Assembly: GCA_963513935.1 (NCBI GenBank)
Contig: OY740777.1
Location: 16,107,092-16,171,091, forward strand
Direction: 5' to 3'
From: Aphrophora alni
Taxonomy: Eukaryota; Arthropoda; Insecta; Hemiptera; Aphrophoridae
DNA length: 64,000 nucleotides
Shown: piece after piece, positions 13,626 to 26,300 of the stretch
Layout: the number at the start of each line of letters is the position of its first letter
Position numbering within the stretch: the first letter of the stretch is position 1
Position numbers and translations under genes: made by a program
Notes under the pieces: generated by a model
Database searches by the model: none
Seen by the model: the letters and a program-made list of their open reading frames with translations, nothing else
What the model was told of the DNA's origin: nothing

Positions 13626-16600
13626 TCTAACCCAAGAGAGCCAATTTGTAAAGAAATCTTAGAAAAGCTATAGCTTTTACAAAACATACGGCGTGGGATG
13701 CTGTCCCACGGAATTTTGTTTTTGAATGACAATGCCCGGCACACACAGAAAATATCACAGTGAGTGAATTTAAACTATTTCACTGGGAAATCTTATATCA
13801 TCCACCCTATAGCCCTGATCTAGCTCCTAGCAATTATTTTCTCTTCTTTTTTACCTTAAACTCTGGCTTGCATCACAGAGGTTTGACGGTGACGAGTTGA
13901 AAAATAGTGAATGGTAAGTGGTGGCAGAATTTTTCGAAGAGAGAATGAAGAAGCTAGTGAAAAATATGTTGAACTCGAAGGCAACTATGTAGAAAAAACG
14001 TAAATAAATGAAGTTTTTATTCATAGTAATAAAGTGTTTTTTATATTACACGGCTTTGTTTTTATTTCAAACCGGAGCTTACATAAATAACATACCTCGT
14101 AATTCGTGTTCTTTTTCCAAGCATTTCTTAATTTAAATGTAGATAATAACCCACAACCACAAAGCTAAAAAAAAGTTCTGTGACCAATAACAATATAAAA
14201 AAAGAAAGATGAAACCATCAATGATCAATAAAAGAATGTACAGCAAATCTGCTATCATTGAAAGTAGAAAAAGTACAAATCTTTTACTCACAGAATGTGT
14301 CATAATATTCAGCATATCAGCCTTGCTCCTGATGCAAAAGAATCTTATTTGTGACCTAAAGGTAACTCAATTTATATTTTAGTTAGTTTTTTGTAGTCTT
14401 TTACATTTAACTCACTTACAACTTCAACCTCATGTCATAAAAATTTAATATCTTTACTTATAAGCTGACTTTTTTTAATAAACTGAATTATGAGGTAAGT
14501 TCTTATATATTTGTGTCTTTATCTCCTAAATATGTATATTCATTTGTTTTATTTTTTTATTTATGATTTTTCATATGGGTTTAAGGCATTAATCTTCACT
14601 TTTCACTAAAATTTTAATTAAATCTGTAGTGTCGATTTTGAGAAATTTGTATAAATTATTTTATAAACAGCTCCATGAGTAACAATTTGGTTTTCACAAG
14701 ATATCTTACGAAATGTGATTTTCGGAGCGATCTGGCAACTAATACATTTTGTTTGGGTCTTTAGAGGCAATAGAAGAGCAAAATCGTTAGAACTGATTAT
14801 GAGAAAAAATTAATTTGTATTATTATTACGACAGCTATTCCAAAAATTTTCATTATTGAAAAAAAGACAAGAGATATGTTCGAAATATGTTTATATAGCA
14901 AATTTGATTAATTATACTTATTTGGATTGTTAAATTCTGTAGAAATAACAGAGACGATTAGTTCCTTGGACTCAGAAGACTTGTTTTTGACCTACCACAA
15001 ACTTTCTCTATACTATGAATATGTGAGAAAGTAATAACAAAATTATAGTAAAAATTAAAATTTTGAACTTGAAAAAATTTAAACTTGAACGGAGAATATA
15101 AATATGTGTATGTTGAAAAGATGCTCATTGACTGAATGTTTAAACATTGCATGTGGACTGAATTATGGACCTGTCATACATCAAGCATGATTAGCCATCT
15201 GACCATTTGGAGGCTTTATAGTTATACAATAATTTAGGTTCTTTAAAACAAGATGACAAAATTTTGTATAAGAGTGAGATAATATTTTTTTGAACAGTCG
15301 CATGCAAACATGAATACTAAGCGACATCATTTTCTTACCCAAGTCTTCCTCTTGAAGCTTGCTGCCCTTCGTCGGCGATCAAAGCTTTAGTGAGTGAATC
15401 AGCTCCTGCACCTTCTTGCTGTTGGAAACAAACAGTCTGGAGAAAAACAGTCAAAACAAAAACAATCGGGAAACAAGACACGGTGCAAAAACACACACTA
15501 ATCACTACAAACACCAAAACTAACTAAACATACTACTACCAACACTGAACTAAATGTGTGGTTTATTGACAACACCACAGAGGAGAACATTGTGTAGTAA
15601 TGGTTGTGTAAGTGTAAAGGTGACATGCAAATGTGATACGATCAAAATATATTAATAACATTCTAGTGTTGCGGAAAATTAGTTGTATTTCGTATAAAAA
15701 TAGATCTAGTATTTATATCACACAATTTGTCATCTAAACTACATAATAACTTGTGTTCAAATCTGTAAAGTATATGGAAGTGTTTTTACATGGTGTAAAA
15801 AGTGTCTATTTTTGATGGTAAAAAAACATTTCTTTAAAGGCTCTTGCATGCATTTTGAATAGCCATGGTTGTTAAAAGATTATAGTTAAATCTTATTAAC
15901 GCCCTCTTCATAAACTACAAAATTTTATAGTAATTATGAAATTTCTCAATTTAAGGATGAATTTAAGAAAGTCGGTGTCTAATATTTCATTATTTAATTT
16001 ATTAACATAACAAATAAAAAAACATTAATAGTTCACTTCATGCTTTGGGGGGGGGGGGGGGGGTTTAAAACAAAAATTCAAAAATCAGGCTTCATTGTGG
16101 AAAATTAGATTACCTAATGATTGCTGTAAACAGTTTGAAAATAGCTATTTGGGTTGTAAGACAATACATCTGTGCATCTCTCACTTTTATTATGGATTTG
16201 GTCTTCAGTAAAAATTTGGTTAAAGTCAAAAACATTTTTAATGGTGGTACCCAAATAATCGGGAATGATGTTTAAATAAATTTGATTATGTGATTTTACA
16301 ATTCACAACTTTAGTCTCCTACAAAGTATTCCATTCTTAAGATAATGCAGTTGTAGCAACTGTTTTCTCCACTGTATGAAATAATTCTGTAACTCTTCAG
16401 CTTAGTGAATATTTAAGGCTTCCAGAGTTTCTGTTTCATTTTATAGACATCAGTAAAACATTTCCCTTTCATATCATGTTTTATAACAAAATCTCCTCAA
16501 CCTTTCGCAGGACTCAATTGATAAAAGGTTTAATTTTTGAGGTAGATTCAGTGTTCTATTAGGTATGAAAAGAGAATGAAGCAGTGAATCTAAGTACTTT

Positions 16601-19600
16601 GTTAAGGAAAACTAGAGAGGGAACTGAGATTAAAGCTTTTGGGCCAAGTGGAAATTCAAACAATAGAGCTACGCGTACAGTTCAACCTCGATTGGACCTA
16701 TAATAATCAGGGTGTAGCTATCTTTTCAGACAGCCAAGCAGCTGTCACAAGGTGCCAATCGTTAGAACCAAGATAATATGGATTGTGTAGGGAAATTTAA
16801 CAAACTAGGCAAAAATAATAAACGGGTGCCAGGGCACATAGGAGTAGAGGAAAATGAACGTGCACTCAAACTTACGAGAATGGAGACCTTTATAAAACCA
16901 GAATATATGTGGTTTATTTTACATGGTAGAATATAAACATTTTAAGTTTATGGACAGGTGTATTGGGGGATTCAAACACCTACATCATCTCAAATTAACC
17001 TTCTTTTCCTTATTTCTTATACACATACAAATTGAGAAGATAAGGTGTAAGAAAACAGCCCTTGAATACTTCAATAGCGTCAGGGTCAGAAAAGATGAAA
17101 GGATGTTGTTGGAGTGAAGAATTGCTTGTTCCTTCAACTTCAAATTTTGAAAAATGATTGTTTTTTGACCCTCTGTCAATAAATTAGGGATGAATTGGAG
17201 AAACTTGTTTCAATTAAAAATATTCCATTAACTGACATTGAGCTCCAAGAGTTGGAAAAAAGTCATCAATGGTCTGATAAAGATCTTCATCGATTGTGTC
17301 GTGAAATTTTCAAGATTTTCATAATTCCGGCTTGTTGGAAGTTTAGTCAAATCTGATTGCTCCTCAACTGATATTTCACCCGGTTTAAAACGTAAATATT
17401 ATTCACATTTTACCTAAAGGTTTTTCAGCTATCATGAAAATTGGCAAACAAGTTATCACCTATCATGAAGGCACTTAAACATCAACACAAAATGAACCTG
17501 ACAGCACAGAATGAGACGACTTCCTAAACCGATTCCAAATAGTGTTGACTAGAAATATGTAGTGGTGCATTGTGCAAATACTAAAAATTCGTACAACATA
17601 TTCAAATTCCAGTTATTTTTGGGTATCCCTCGTAGTCTAAGAACTTGAAAAGCGAAAACATGATATCATCACAAGCTTCATCTAAAAATCAGTTACTGTA
17701 CATCTACACCAATTCACTAAATTGAAATATAAACGCAAGTGTAAATATTTTTCTTGTAGTGATGTTTGTCTTTTGTTCTGTTGTATAGAATGTATAATTT
17801 TTGATATGAACACAAAACAACAAAATTAATATGAATAATAAAACAAATATTACTATACTTGTACAAAGGTTGAATATTTTACTAATATTAATTGAATTAA
17901 CTTAATGTCGTTGCAGTGTAGACTTTACAAATCTTGAAATTTGGTATTACAGAGTATATTGAAAAAAGATTCACTATAGACTCTCCAGAGGTGTATCATT
18001 ACTACACTTAACTATATTACCGTTGACAGCTCTGATTATAATACATTGAGAATCAGAGAGATGTAAAACATTTCTCCGTTGAGAATTACCAAATAAGACA
18101 ATGGATTAGTGAAAATGATAACTATAAGTAGAGTTATGATAAACTTCTGGATAATGCAAAATAGAATTTTCTAATATATATTTCAGGTTTTACACGATAT
18201 TTTAACTGTAATACATTACTTAATTAATTTTAAATCTGAGCACTTGATAACTTTTAATTCACATAACCACCACAAAAGAAATAATTTCAAATGAATTTTC
18301 ATCTAGTTAATTGATTTGATTGCAAATATCTAAAAATTGATTGAGTAAAATTACAATTATAGTTTTTGGAAATAGGATGAAGTTCAAAATACAAACAATC
18401 ACACTTCTGCAACAAACATTTTGTTTTCAACAATATGATATTTCAAACACTAAGTCATCATTCTGAATTGTTTACCTGTAAATAACTGAGAAGGATGAAT
18501 TAGTCATTGAAATGTTGCTTTATAAAAATAAAGTATTTCAGTGATTAATAAATATTGGTTAGCAATCATTTTATTTTTGTTATTAAGAGTCTTATCAACT
18601 TTAACAATTTTTTTTTTTTTAAAGACAATTATGTTTTTGTCAATTATTAATTAAGTTAAAACAGTTTAAAAACACAAATCACAAATAAATAACACCATGG
18701 AGGATACAGCACTTTTTCAGTTCCTTAATTGCATATGGTCACAGATCTTACGAGGTTGCTTGTTCTGCATTGGGTATCTGAATTGGACTAAAGTATTTTT
18801 TATCCACTGTTAAAGATTGTTTACATGTATTGTTTGCATTGCCCTTTCTTAGGCCAGCAACTATTTCCTTAGAACTGTTTGTCCATCTCTGGTTTTTTTT
18901 TACCAAACAAGTCTTACACTTTTAATTTCATCTTTTAATAAAAGAAATTTGAAATTAAAAACACTTTTTAATACTTTCGATAAAAGCAAGAAATAAGCAA
19001 AAAGTCTTTTTCATTTTATTTCCTTTTATTTATTATTTCGACGTGAATACATCTTTAAATTTTCTCCTATACTGAAGGCATTACAGAAAACACGATGATA
19101 ACAAAATCAGGGAATACAGTTTCACTTTCCATCACAAAAACTATCGAGATCAAAAATAAAACTATACTACTTGATAGTTAAAGAATCAAAGAATTTATTT
19201 CACCTAGTAGAGATTGTGGTGGTTCAAGAAGTACAGTGTGGGGCTTGCCATCATTTTACGATAATTTCTACACCTTTGGAAACTTTCATACAGTGTAACT
19301 TCTGACTTAGTGAAGTTACAACGCTTGATGCGATCTTAATCAACAGTTCTGATAGCAATCTACAGATTTAGCGTATAAAATATTAGTTTTGAATTGTTTT
19401 GGTGAATAAAAGTTGTATTGAGTTGATGTTGAAAGTAAACAAATTTCAACAAAATCTAGGCTTATACTCATGGAAAATCCCAGTCGAAATACAGGAATCT
19501 TGTACGGTTGGAAAGAGCATCTCATTAGCAATCCAGTGGCTTTCAGACCAATTATAAGTATACCCGCCGCTGTGGCGGCCAAGCAAGTTGATGATGAAAT

Positions 19601-20290
19601 TATCTTCTACGTCAATGCCACAATGTATGGATCACTGCCACGGAAAGACATTGGGCAGCAACTAGTGTACGTTTCATATGTTTGTCAACAATACATTTCA
19701 TCATAAGTGTAACGTGTGATCTTCTCTAGTTTCTGAAAATGATCTCTTGGCAAACTGTGTATACATTTCTTGTTATCTACTTGTTCCCATGACATATGTA
19801 CACAGCTTTTTTTATACAAATAAGTAAAATAAAGAAGTCTTTTAGTACTTACGAAGATACGTACATTCATCTTTTATTATTAATAAATATATTGGTTTAC
19901 ATTCAATAGCCTACTAGGGTTTTAAATAGAACTTTCATCAGCCATGATTAAACATCTTTTTCTCTAAACTGGTTTTTATAAACAATCTCCACATTATCCC
20001 AATCTACAATATGGTTATATTTTATATGTTAACACAGTTTAGAAATTTGAGTTTCTTCAGTTATTACATTCTGAAATAATGGACCAAGATGTTTGCTTTT
20101 GGTTTCAGGTGTGTTAAGTTTTTTCTCAGATTTAATAGCGTGTTCTAACTCTAAAATTACTGTTGTTTCTAAGTAGCTTCTTAGAAAAGTGTTTTACGTA
20201 AGACACAGTAACAATGAACAAGGACATGAAAAAGTGAAGAGTTTTAATACTTCACGAAACAACATTCCTAGTGCTGTATCCTCCCCACAG

Positions 20291-20346
<56 letters not shown>

Positions 20347-23300
20347 GTGATTTCTGTTTTCAAACGGTTTTAACTTAATTATTAATTTTTAATTTAAAAA
20401 GTATAATATTGAGAGGGCAAACAACAATAAAGGTAGTGCCACCATTGAACAATACCTTATCTAAGAAAAAAATAATGTTTTTGTTGTATAATTTTTTTTC
20501 CACAACTGTTGCTTATTCAAAGAACATACAAATAATAATAAACAATGCAACGACAGTAAGTTAATAAAAATAACAACAAATATATTTCTAATCGTTCAAT
20601 TAACAAATCTAATTCTACAACTATTATTAGAAATTCTATAAAATAATAACTACAAAGGCTAAACCAAGCTAAATCATGCCCTACTCAAATTAAAAACGGC
20701 TACTATTGTTTATTAATTATTCTAATAATGTAATATAAACAAAACAATGCTACCACCAGCTTTGATACGGCATTGGAATCATTGTCAATGCATAGTAAGT
20801 GAAACTGCTTCTCTCACTAAATACAGAGAGAATGAACAGTGTAAAAACAATTTACAAACTTTCTCAGTCACTCACTAAATAAAAACGACCCAAAACTAAG
20901 TGTCATCAAAAATGTAATTTCGGTAGTTGCCAAAAAAAGTGTGGACACCGTGTTTGGATAACAATTTAAGTAAAAGCCTAAACTTCTTTCGCTAGTGTCA
21001 CAAAAGGTTCCCATTATGTCTAACGTCTATATTTGAAGAGGCTAGCTTATGTACTCCAAGGAAAAATAAATGTAGGAAGATCAGGAAAATAATGGCTAGA
21101 TGAAACTGAAAGTGTTTAGAGGAAAACTGGAATGAGGTAGAGAGAGACAAGAGTGGGACAAAATGGGAGTGATGGGTCTTGAAGGGATGTAGAGCCAAGG
21201 AGTAAGTAACATTTTAAAGTATAAAATACAGTAGAGTCCCGGTAATTCAAGCTAATTCGGGCTGAGGTCACCTCGAGTTACAAGAAACTTGGATTATATG
21301 GAAATAAGAACAAAACTTAAGGTTATGTAAGTAAATACATTTTTAAGAAAATTAAATTAAATAATAACACAGAGCACATCTGTTTAAGCTAACATTATTA
21401 CAATAAGATAAAAAACAAATTTTGTCTTAAAATTGTTCAGTGTTTTGTTTTAAAATAGAGTTGCATTTTTTTAGCAATGTCACTCTATCTTCTAAGCAGC
21501 ATAAAGTTAATCAGCGCAGCTTCTGCCTGTTGCTTGGCATAATGCAATGCTACGTCTAGCATTACCAAACCTACAGTGTGAGTCATCACAGGTACTCTCT
21601 AGATACATCTTCGGTATCAGCTATACCAGTCAACCTGACACTAACTTAGCGACATAGGGGTGGCTCGATTATGATTTTAAGAAGTACGATTAGGATACTA
21701 AGAAAGAATCTTGTGAACTAAGCAGTGCCAACCGTGCACATTAACAATGTCGACTGTACGTGGTAAACTTACAGTATGAGCTGTCATGAGTCAAGTTCCC
21801 TCTCTATCTCTATTTTATTTGGGGGTTTATTAGCTCGAATGAAATGGAACCTTGAAATACTGAGGCTCAAAATACCAGGATCTACTGTATATGTATTTTT
21901 TTTTATTTAGTCAAAGTTTCACTGAGAATTATAGATAAATTTTTAGAAGATTCACTGAAAAAATAAACAAATTATTATAGTTGACAATACAATTTTAATT
22001 TTTAAACCAATTTCATTTGACTGTACTTTGACAATGATTCAACTATGTTGTAGACAATCCAAGATTTTTTAGACAGAAAAAAAAAGATTCTACAAATTCT
22101 TCTCTAAATTCTACATGAGGAAATTAATACAACTTAGTACAGAACTATGTATGATAGAAGTGAAACCAAACTTCTATATATATCACAACAACTACAGACA
22201 TCTGATATACAACATACGTTCAAAAACATTAACACAATCAATGTATATTCCCAGTGAACAATATTTATTAACGGGTGGCAAAAGCACTCAACATATTTTT
22301 TTTAAACCACAAAAGACGTATAGACACAGTTTAAAACAATAGTTTAACTGTTTAGCTACCTAATATATATACAGAGTGAGTTTTATGTCCTGGCACAACT
22401 GGATATAATTTAAACGGCCTGAGATATCAATGTGAGACCTTGACCATACCTATTAAAACATTTCTTTTTACTATTTCAGGTTGTTAAACATTTTGCCCCC
22501 CTGTTCTAAAGGGGGGCAACTAAAGATTTTCAAATGCAAACCCCTATCATGTGACCCGTCATTTTAAAGGGCATAAAAAAAGAAATCAAATGGCACAAAC
22601 TAGAGGTCTCTACGTTGCATTTAACAGAGTAAAAGACATTTACAATAATTACAATAATTTATTTTCTTAAGACATTTACAATAATAACAATAATTTATTT
22701 TCTTGTCCTGTTGTTCGTTACTTGAGTCAACACTTATCCAAATTCTTAAAACAGTTACATGTTTTAATGTAGCAAGTGTTCAAACTGTTCACCTTTGGCT
22801 GTTTGACAGTGTGCTAGCCGTGTGTAAAAAGCTGAGACAGCGTTCAAGAAAGATTCTCTAGGAATCGTTTGAGACAAGTGCCAAATTCTTTCAGTTAAGT
22901 CATGGACGTCAGTTGGCTTTGTTTGGTACACCAGGTATTTCATGTAGCCCCAAAAGAAGTAGTCCAGTGGATTAAGGTCAGGAGACCTTGCTGGCCATTC
23001 CACAGCGCCCCTTCGGCCTATCCACCTTCTGGGAAAGACATTATTTAAATATTGTCGTACTTCACGGCCATAGTGTGGTGGTGCTCCATCTTGTTGTAAC
23101 CAAATGTTGTTAGCTTCTCGTCCAAAAATATTTTGGAGTGAAGGCACAATCTGGTTTTGAAGCATCTCTAAATACATCACAGAATTTAAATTTCCATCAA
23201 TTATAAATGGACCGACCAAGCAGTTATCGACTATTCCTGCCCAAACATTAACTTTTGAAGGGCGTTGTGTATGAGCCTCTACATACCAATGTGGATTTGT

Positions 23301-26300
23301 ATCTGTCCAGTAACGACAATTGTGCCTATTGACGCTACCGTTGGTCATGAAAGTGGCTTCGTCACTAAAAAGGATTCTGTTCAGTAACTCAGGTTCAGCG
23401 TCTAGTTTGCCCATCATTACATCACAAAATTCAACCCTGCGGTCATGGTCGTCTTCACTAAGCTCTTGTACAAGTTTGACTTTAATAGGTTTGAATTGAT
23501 TACCTTTAAGAATTTTTCTTACCGAAGATTGGCTGATGTCGTGCTCCAAAGCAGCTCTTCTCGTAGATAAGTGGGGATTTTCAAGAAAGGACTGCATAAC
23601 ATCTAATGATTTCTCTTCATCAATTGAAGGAGCCCTTCCTGGCTTGGGTCTGTCTTTTAAAGAATGTGTCTCATTAAACCGTTGAATAATTCTTGCCACC
23701 GTAAACCTCGTTATGGGATTGATTCGGTTCGGAAAAACCTCATTAAATAAGTCTGCTACTTGACTGTATGATCTCATACGGTCCCCATAACCTCTCATCA
23801 TTAACACAGTAATTCTTTCAAACTCAGAACCTTCCATAATAGAAAAAACTGGGCCGTCGTTGGACTGCCGCCGGAAGTGAAAATAAATTTGTTTATTTAA
23901 TTTACTAACATCAACTAGTGCTTAACGCGCCTAAATAAGTTTTCACTTCAATAAAATAACTAACACGATTCGCCAGAAAAGTAAACTTGAACTGAAATTG
24001 TTAATGGCAGCCTAAGCCATGAACTGATAATTATGCAAGTGAGTAGGATACAAGAGAAAGTCCAAAGTAGATTGTTGAAACTGATAAGAAAAGAACACGG
24101 GAAATTTCAAAGCATGTTGACTCATGCAACTAACAACAGGACAAGAAAATTAATGATTGTATTATTGAATGTCTTTTACTCTGTTAAATGCAACGTAGAG
24201 ACCTCTAGTTTGTACCATTTGATTTCTTTTTTTATGCCCTTTAAAATGACGGGTCACATGATAGGGGTTTGCATTTGAAAATCTTTAGTTGCCCCTCTTT
24301 ACCCCCCTTTAGAACAGGGGGGCAAAATGTTTAACAACCTGAAATAGTAAAAAGAAATGTTTTAATAGGTATGGTCAAGGTCTCACATTGATATCTCAGG
24401 CCGTTTAAATTATATCCAGTTGTGCCAGGACATAAAACTCACTCTGTAGGCTATATATATATATATATATATTTGATGCCCCAAAAAAATTAGGTTAAAT
24501 TTTTTAAATAGGTAAGTATGCCCTTATAGTATATTATTTTAAAAGTAATTATTTTCCGAACACAGTAATGAAAACCACTTTATGATATATTGTATTGTTA
24601 CAAAGACATGAGCCTTTTTTTGGTTTTTAAATCACAGAAATTTTTTAGAATTTGTTTTTTTCTGATTAGTATTGGAAGCGTATGAAAACAAAAAAAGTGG
24701 TTTCGCCACAGTGTTCAGAAAACAAATCAATAAACAACTAATATCCTACAAACCATTCTTTACCAATAGAAAAAATTAAATAATATTTTTTACAGACTTA
24801 CAAAAAATGTTTTGAATTCACAAAAATATAGTCGATTTAACTATCACAAAACACCCCAGCTTTACATATCTTATAGTTAAGGAGAAAAAAAAAATTTTTT
24901 TTGTTGTTGTTTAATAGCCAAAAATCAACACAGTCATCATCGCCTTAGAAAAATATGTACCATACTTTTGCCGCACATAATGTCATGAAAATAAAAACAT
25001 TGAGTACAAGGAAATTTTGTGTAGGGTTTACACCCACAGTGGATTAGTATATTTAACATACACAGGGTGTCCCACAACTCTCTGAACCGTTTTGTAGATA
25101 TTCCTTAGGTAAAAAATACGATAAAAGTTCCAATAAACTGATAACATTCCATTTCTTTATTTATTAACCATTTTGTTGTTTTTTACAAAAAACATTTTAT
25201 ATCTTTGGAAGTAGAGAAGATATATTAAGTTCAAATTTTGAATACAAATTTATTATACTGTATAACCTTTTACCAGGATACAAAAAATTAAAATATTTTA
25301 CAAGAAACAAAGACAGTAAGTTTACTTTTTAATGACAAATTGTTTTTAAAATTTCCTTCTGTTTGTCAAAGGATTCATTTGTTATTAAAAAAATGAACAT
25401 TTTGTTTCTTGAATATTTTTTGTAAAGTTAACCGTTAACATTATAATCTCGAGTTGTAACTTTCTATACAAAATATATTAACAATTTACAACTACAATAT
25501 ATTTTGTAAGATACCTTCTTTTATAGAAATTTTAAATATTGTAAAGTGGAGTTTGTTAAAATTAAATTTTGGTTAGTAAAACAAAACATGCCTTATTACA
25601 CACAAAACTGTGGATCTGTCAATCTTTGACACAAAAACTACATAACAGTGAACTAAACAATAATTTAATAAATGAGCATGCAAAACACAGACAATCATGT
25701 GTCTACTAAAACAAAGAAAAAACAATAATCTAAAAACTAATTGCACCGTGTGGTAATAGAGGGAATAATTTACAATCATTAAAAATTATCAGTAGAAAGT
25801 TCAAGTATTGGAAAGTGTGATAAGCACAAATTATTTGGATATTTTAAATATTTTCTTACATTCAGCAAACCTGTTTGGAAATTAGTATTTTGTAATATAA
25901 AATGTTAGTAATTTACAAAAAAGATGATAATTTGTGCAAACCACATCACCGTGTTTAATAAAAATACAAACAAAATTATACACAAAACTTACTACTTACT
26001 GTCTCCGTAAATTTTTAGTTTAAAAAAACAGATATTAATTGTTCATTTTGAAATTACCTGTAAATATTAGATTTGATTAAGATGCATAAAATATAAAACA
26101 CTAATACTCAATCGGATTCAAGAAACTCAATTATGTTCAAGAAAGTTTTCATCTTTTATTCAAATTTATAGTATTATTTTATTTTTATAATTTAATGTTA
26201 CAACAGTAGGTACATGAAGGAATTCCATGATAATGGAAATAATAAGACGATTATTCAATTCCACAAAACAGCTTTAATTGTGACATATGTTTCTCTGTTA

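Larger units (their letters stand above)
16241..17632 (-). mobile_element. Mariner element carrying nested insertions
   Basis: Ends GGTACCCAAATAATCGGGAA (left) and, inverted, CGAGGGATACCCAAAAATAA (right, TA at 17633). The minus strand near 16480-16330 reads [19 protein letters not shown] in decayed form, like the mariner C-terminus TLEALN...CFQQWKKR. A LINE RNase H fragment and an R1 fragment lie inside. Confidence 0.65.
22372..24446 (-). mobile_element. Near-intact Tc1/mariner-type transposon, 2075 bp, long inverted repeats
   Basis: TA duplications at 22370-22371 and 24447-24448 flank ends CAGAGTGAGTTTTATGTCC. The inverted repeats are unusually long, 22372-22640 and 24168-24446 (269 and 279 bp); near-identical apart from a 10-base gap in a G/C-rich stretch and few mismatches. 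They enclose one complete transposase gene on the minus strand. Long repeats this alike, with an unbroken gene, point to a recent insertion. Confidence 0.92.

Noticed and set aside
17183..17356. 57 open codons ([20 protein letters not shown]) as a gene
   Set aside because: No start codon, no splice pair with support, and it lies inside a nested transposon; no family recognised.
19340..19706. Overlapping 80- and 78-codon open stretches as genes
   Set aside because: They overlap on opposite strands in intronic sequence with no recognisable domain; at most one could be a repeat remnant.
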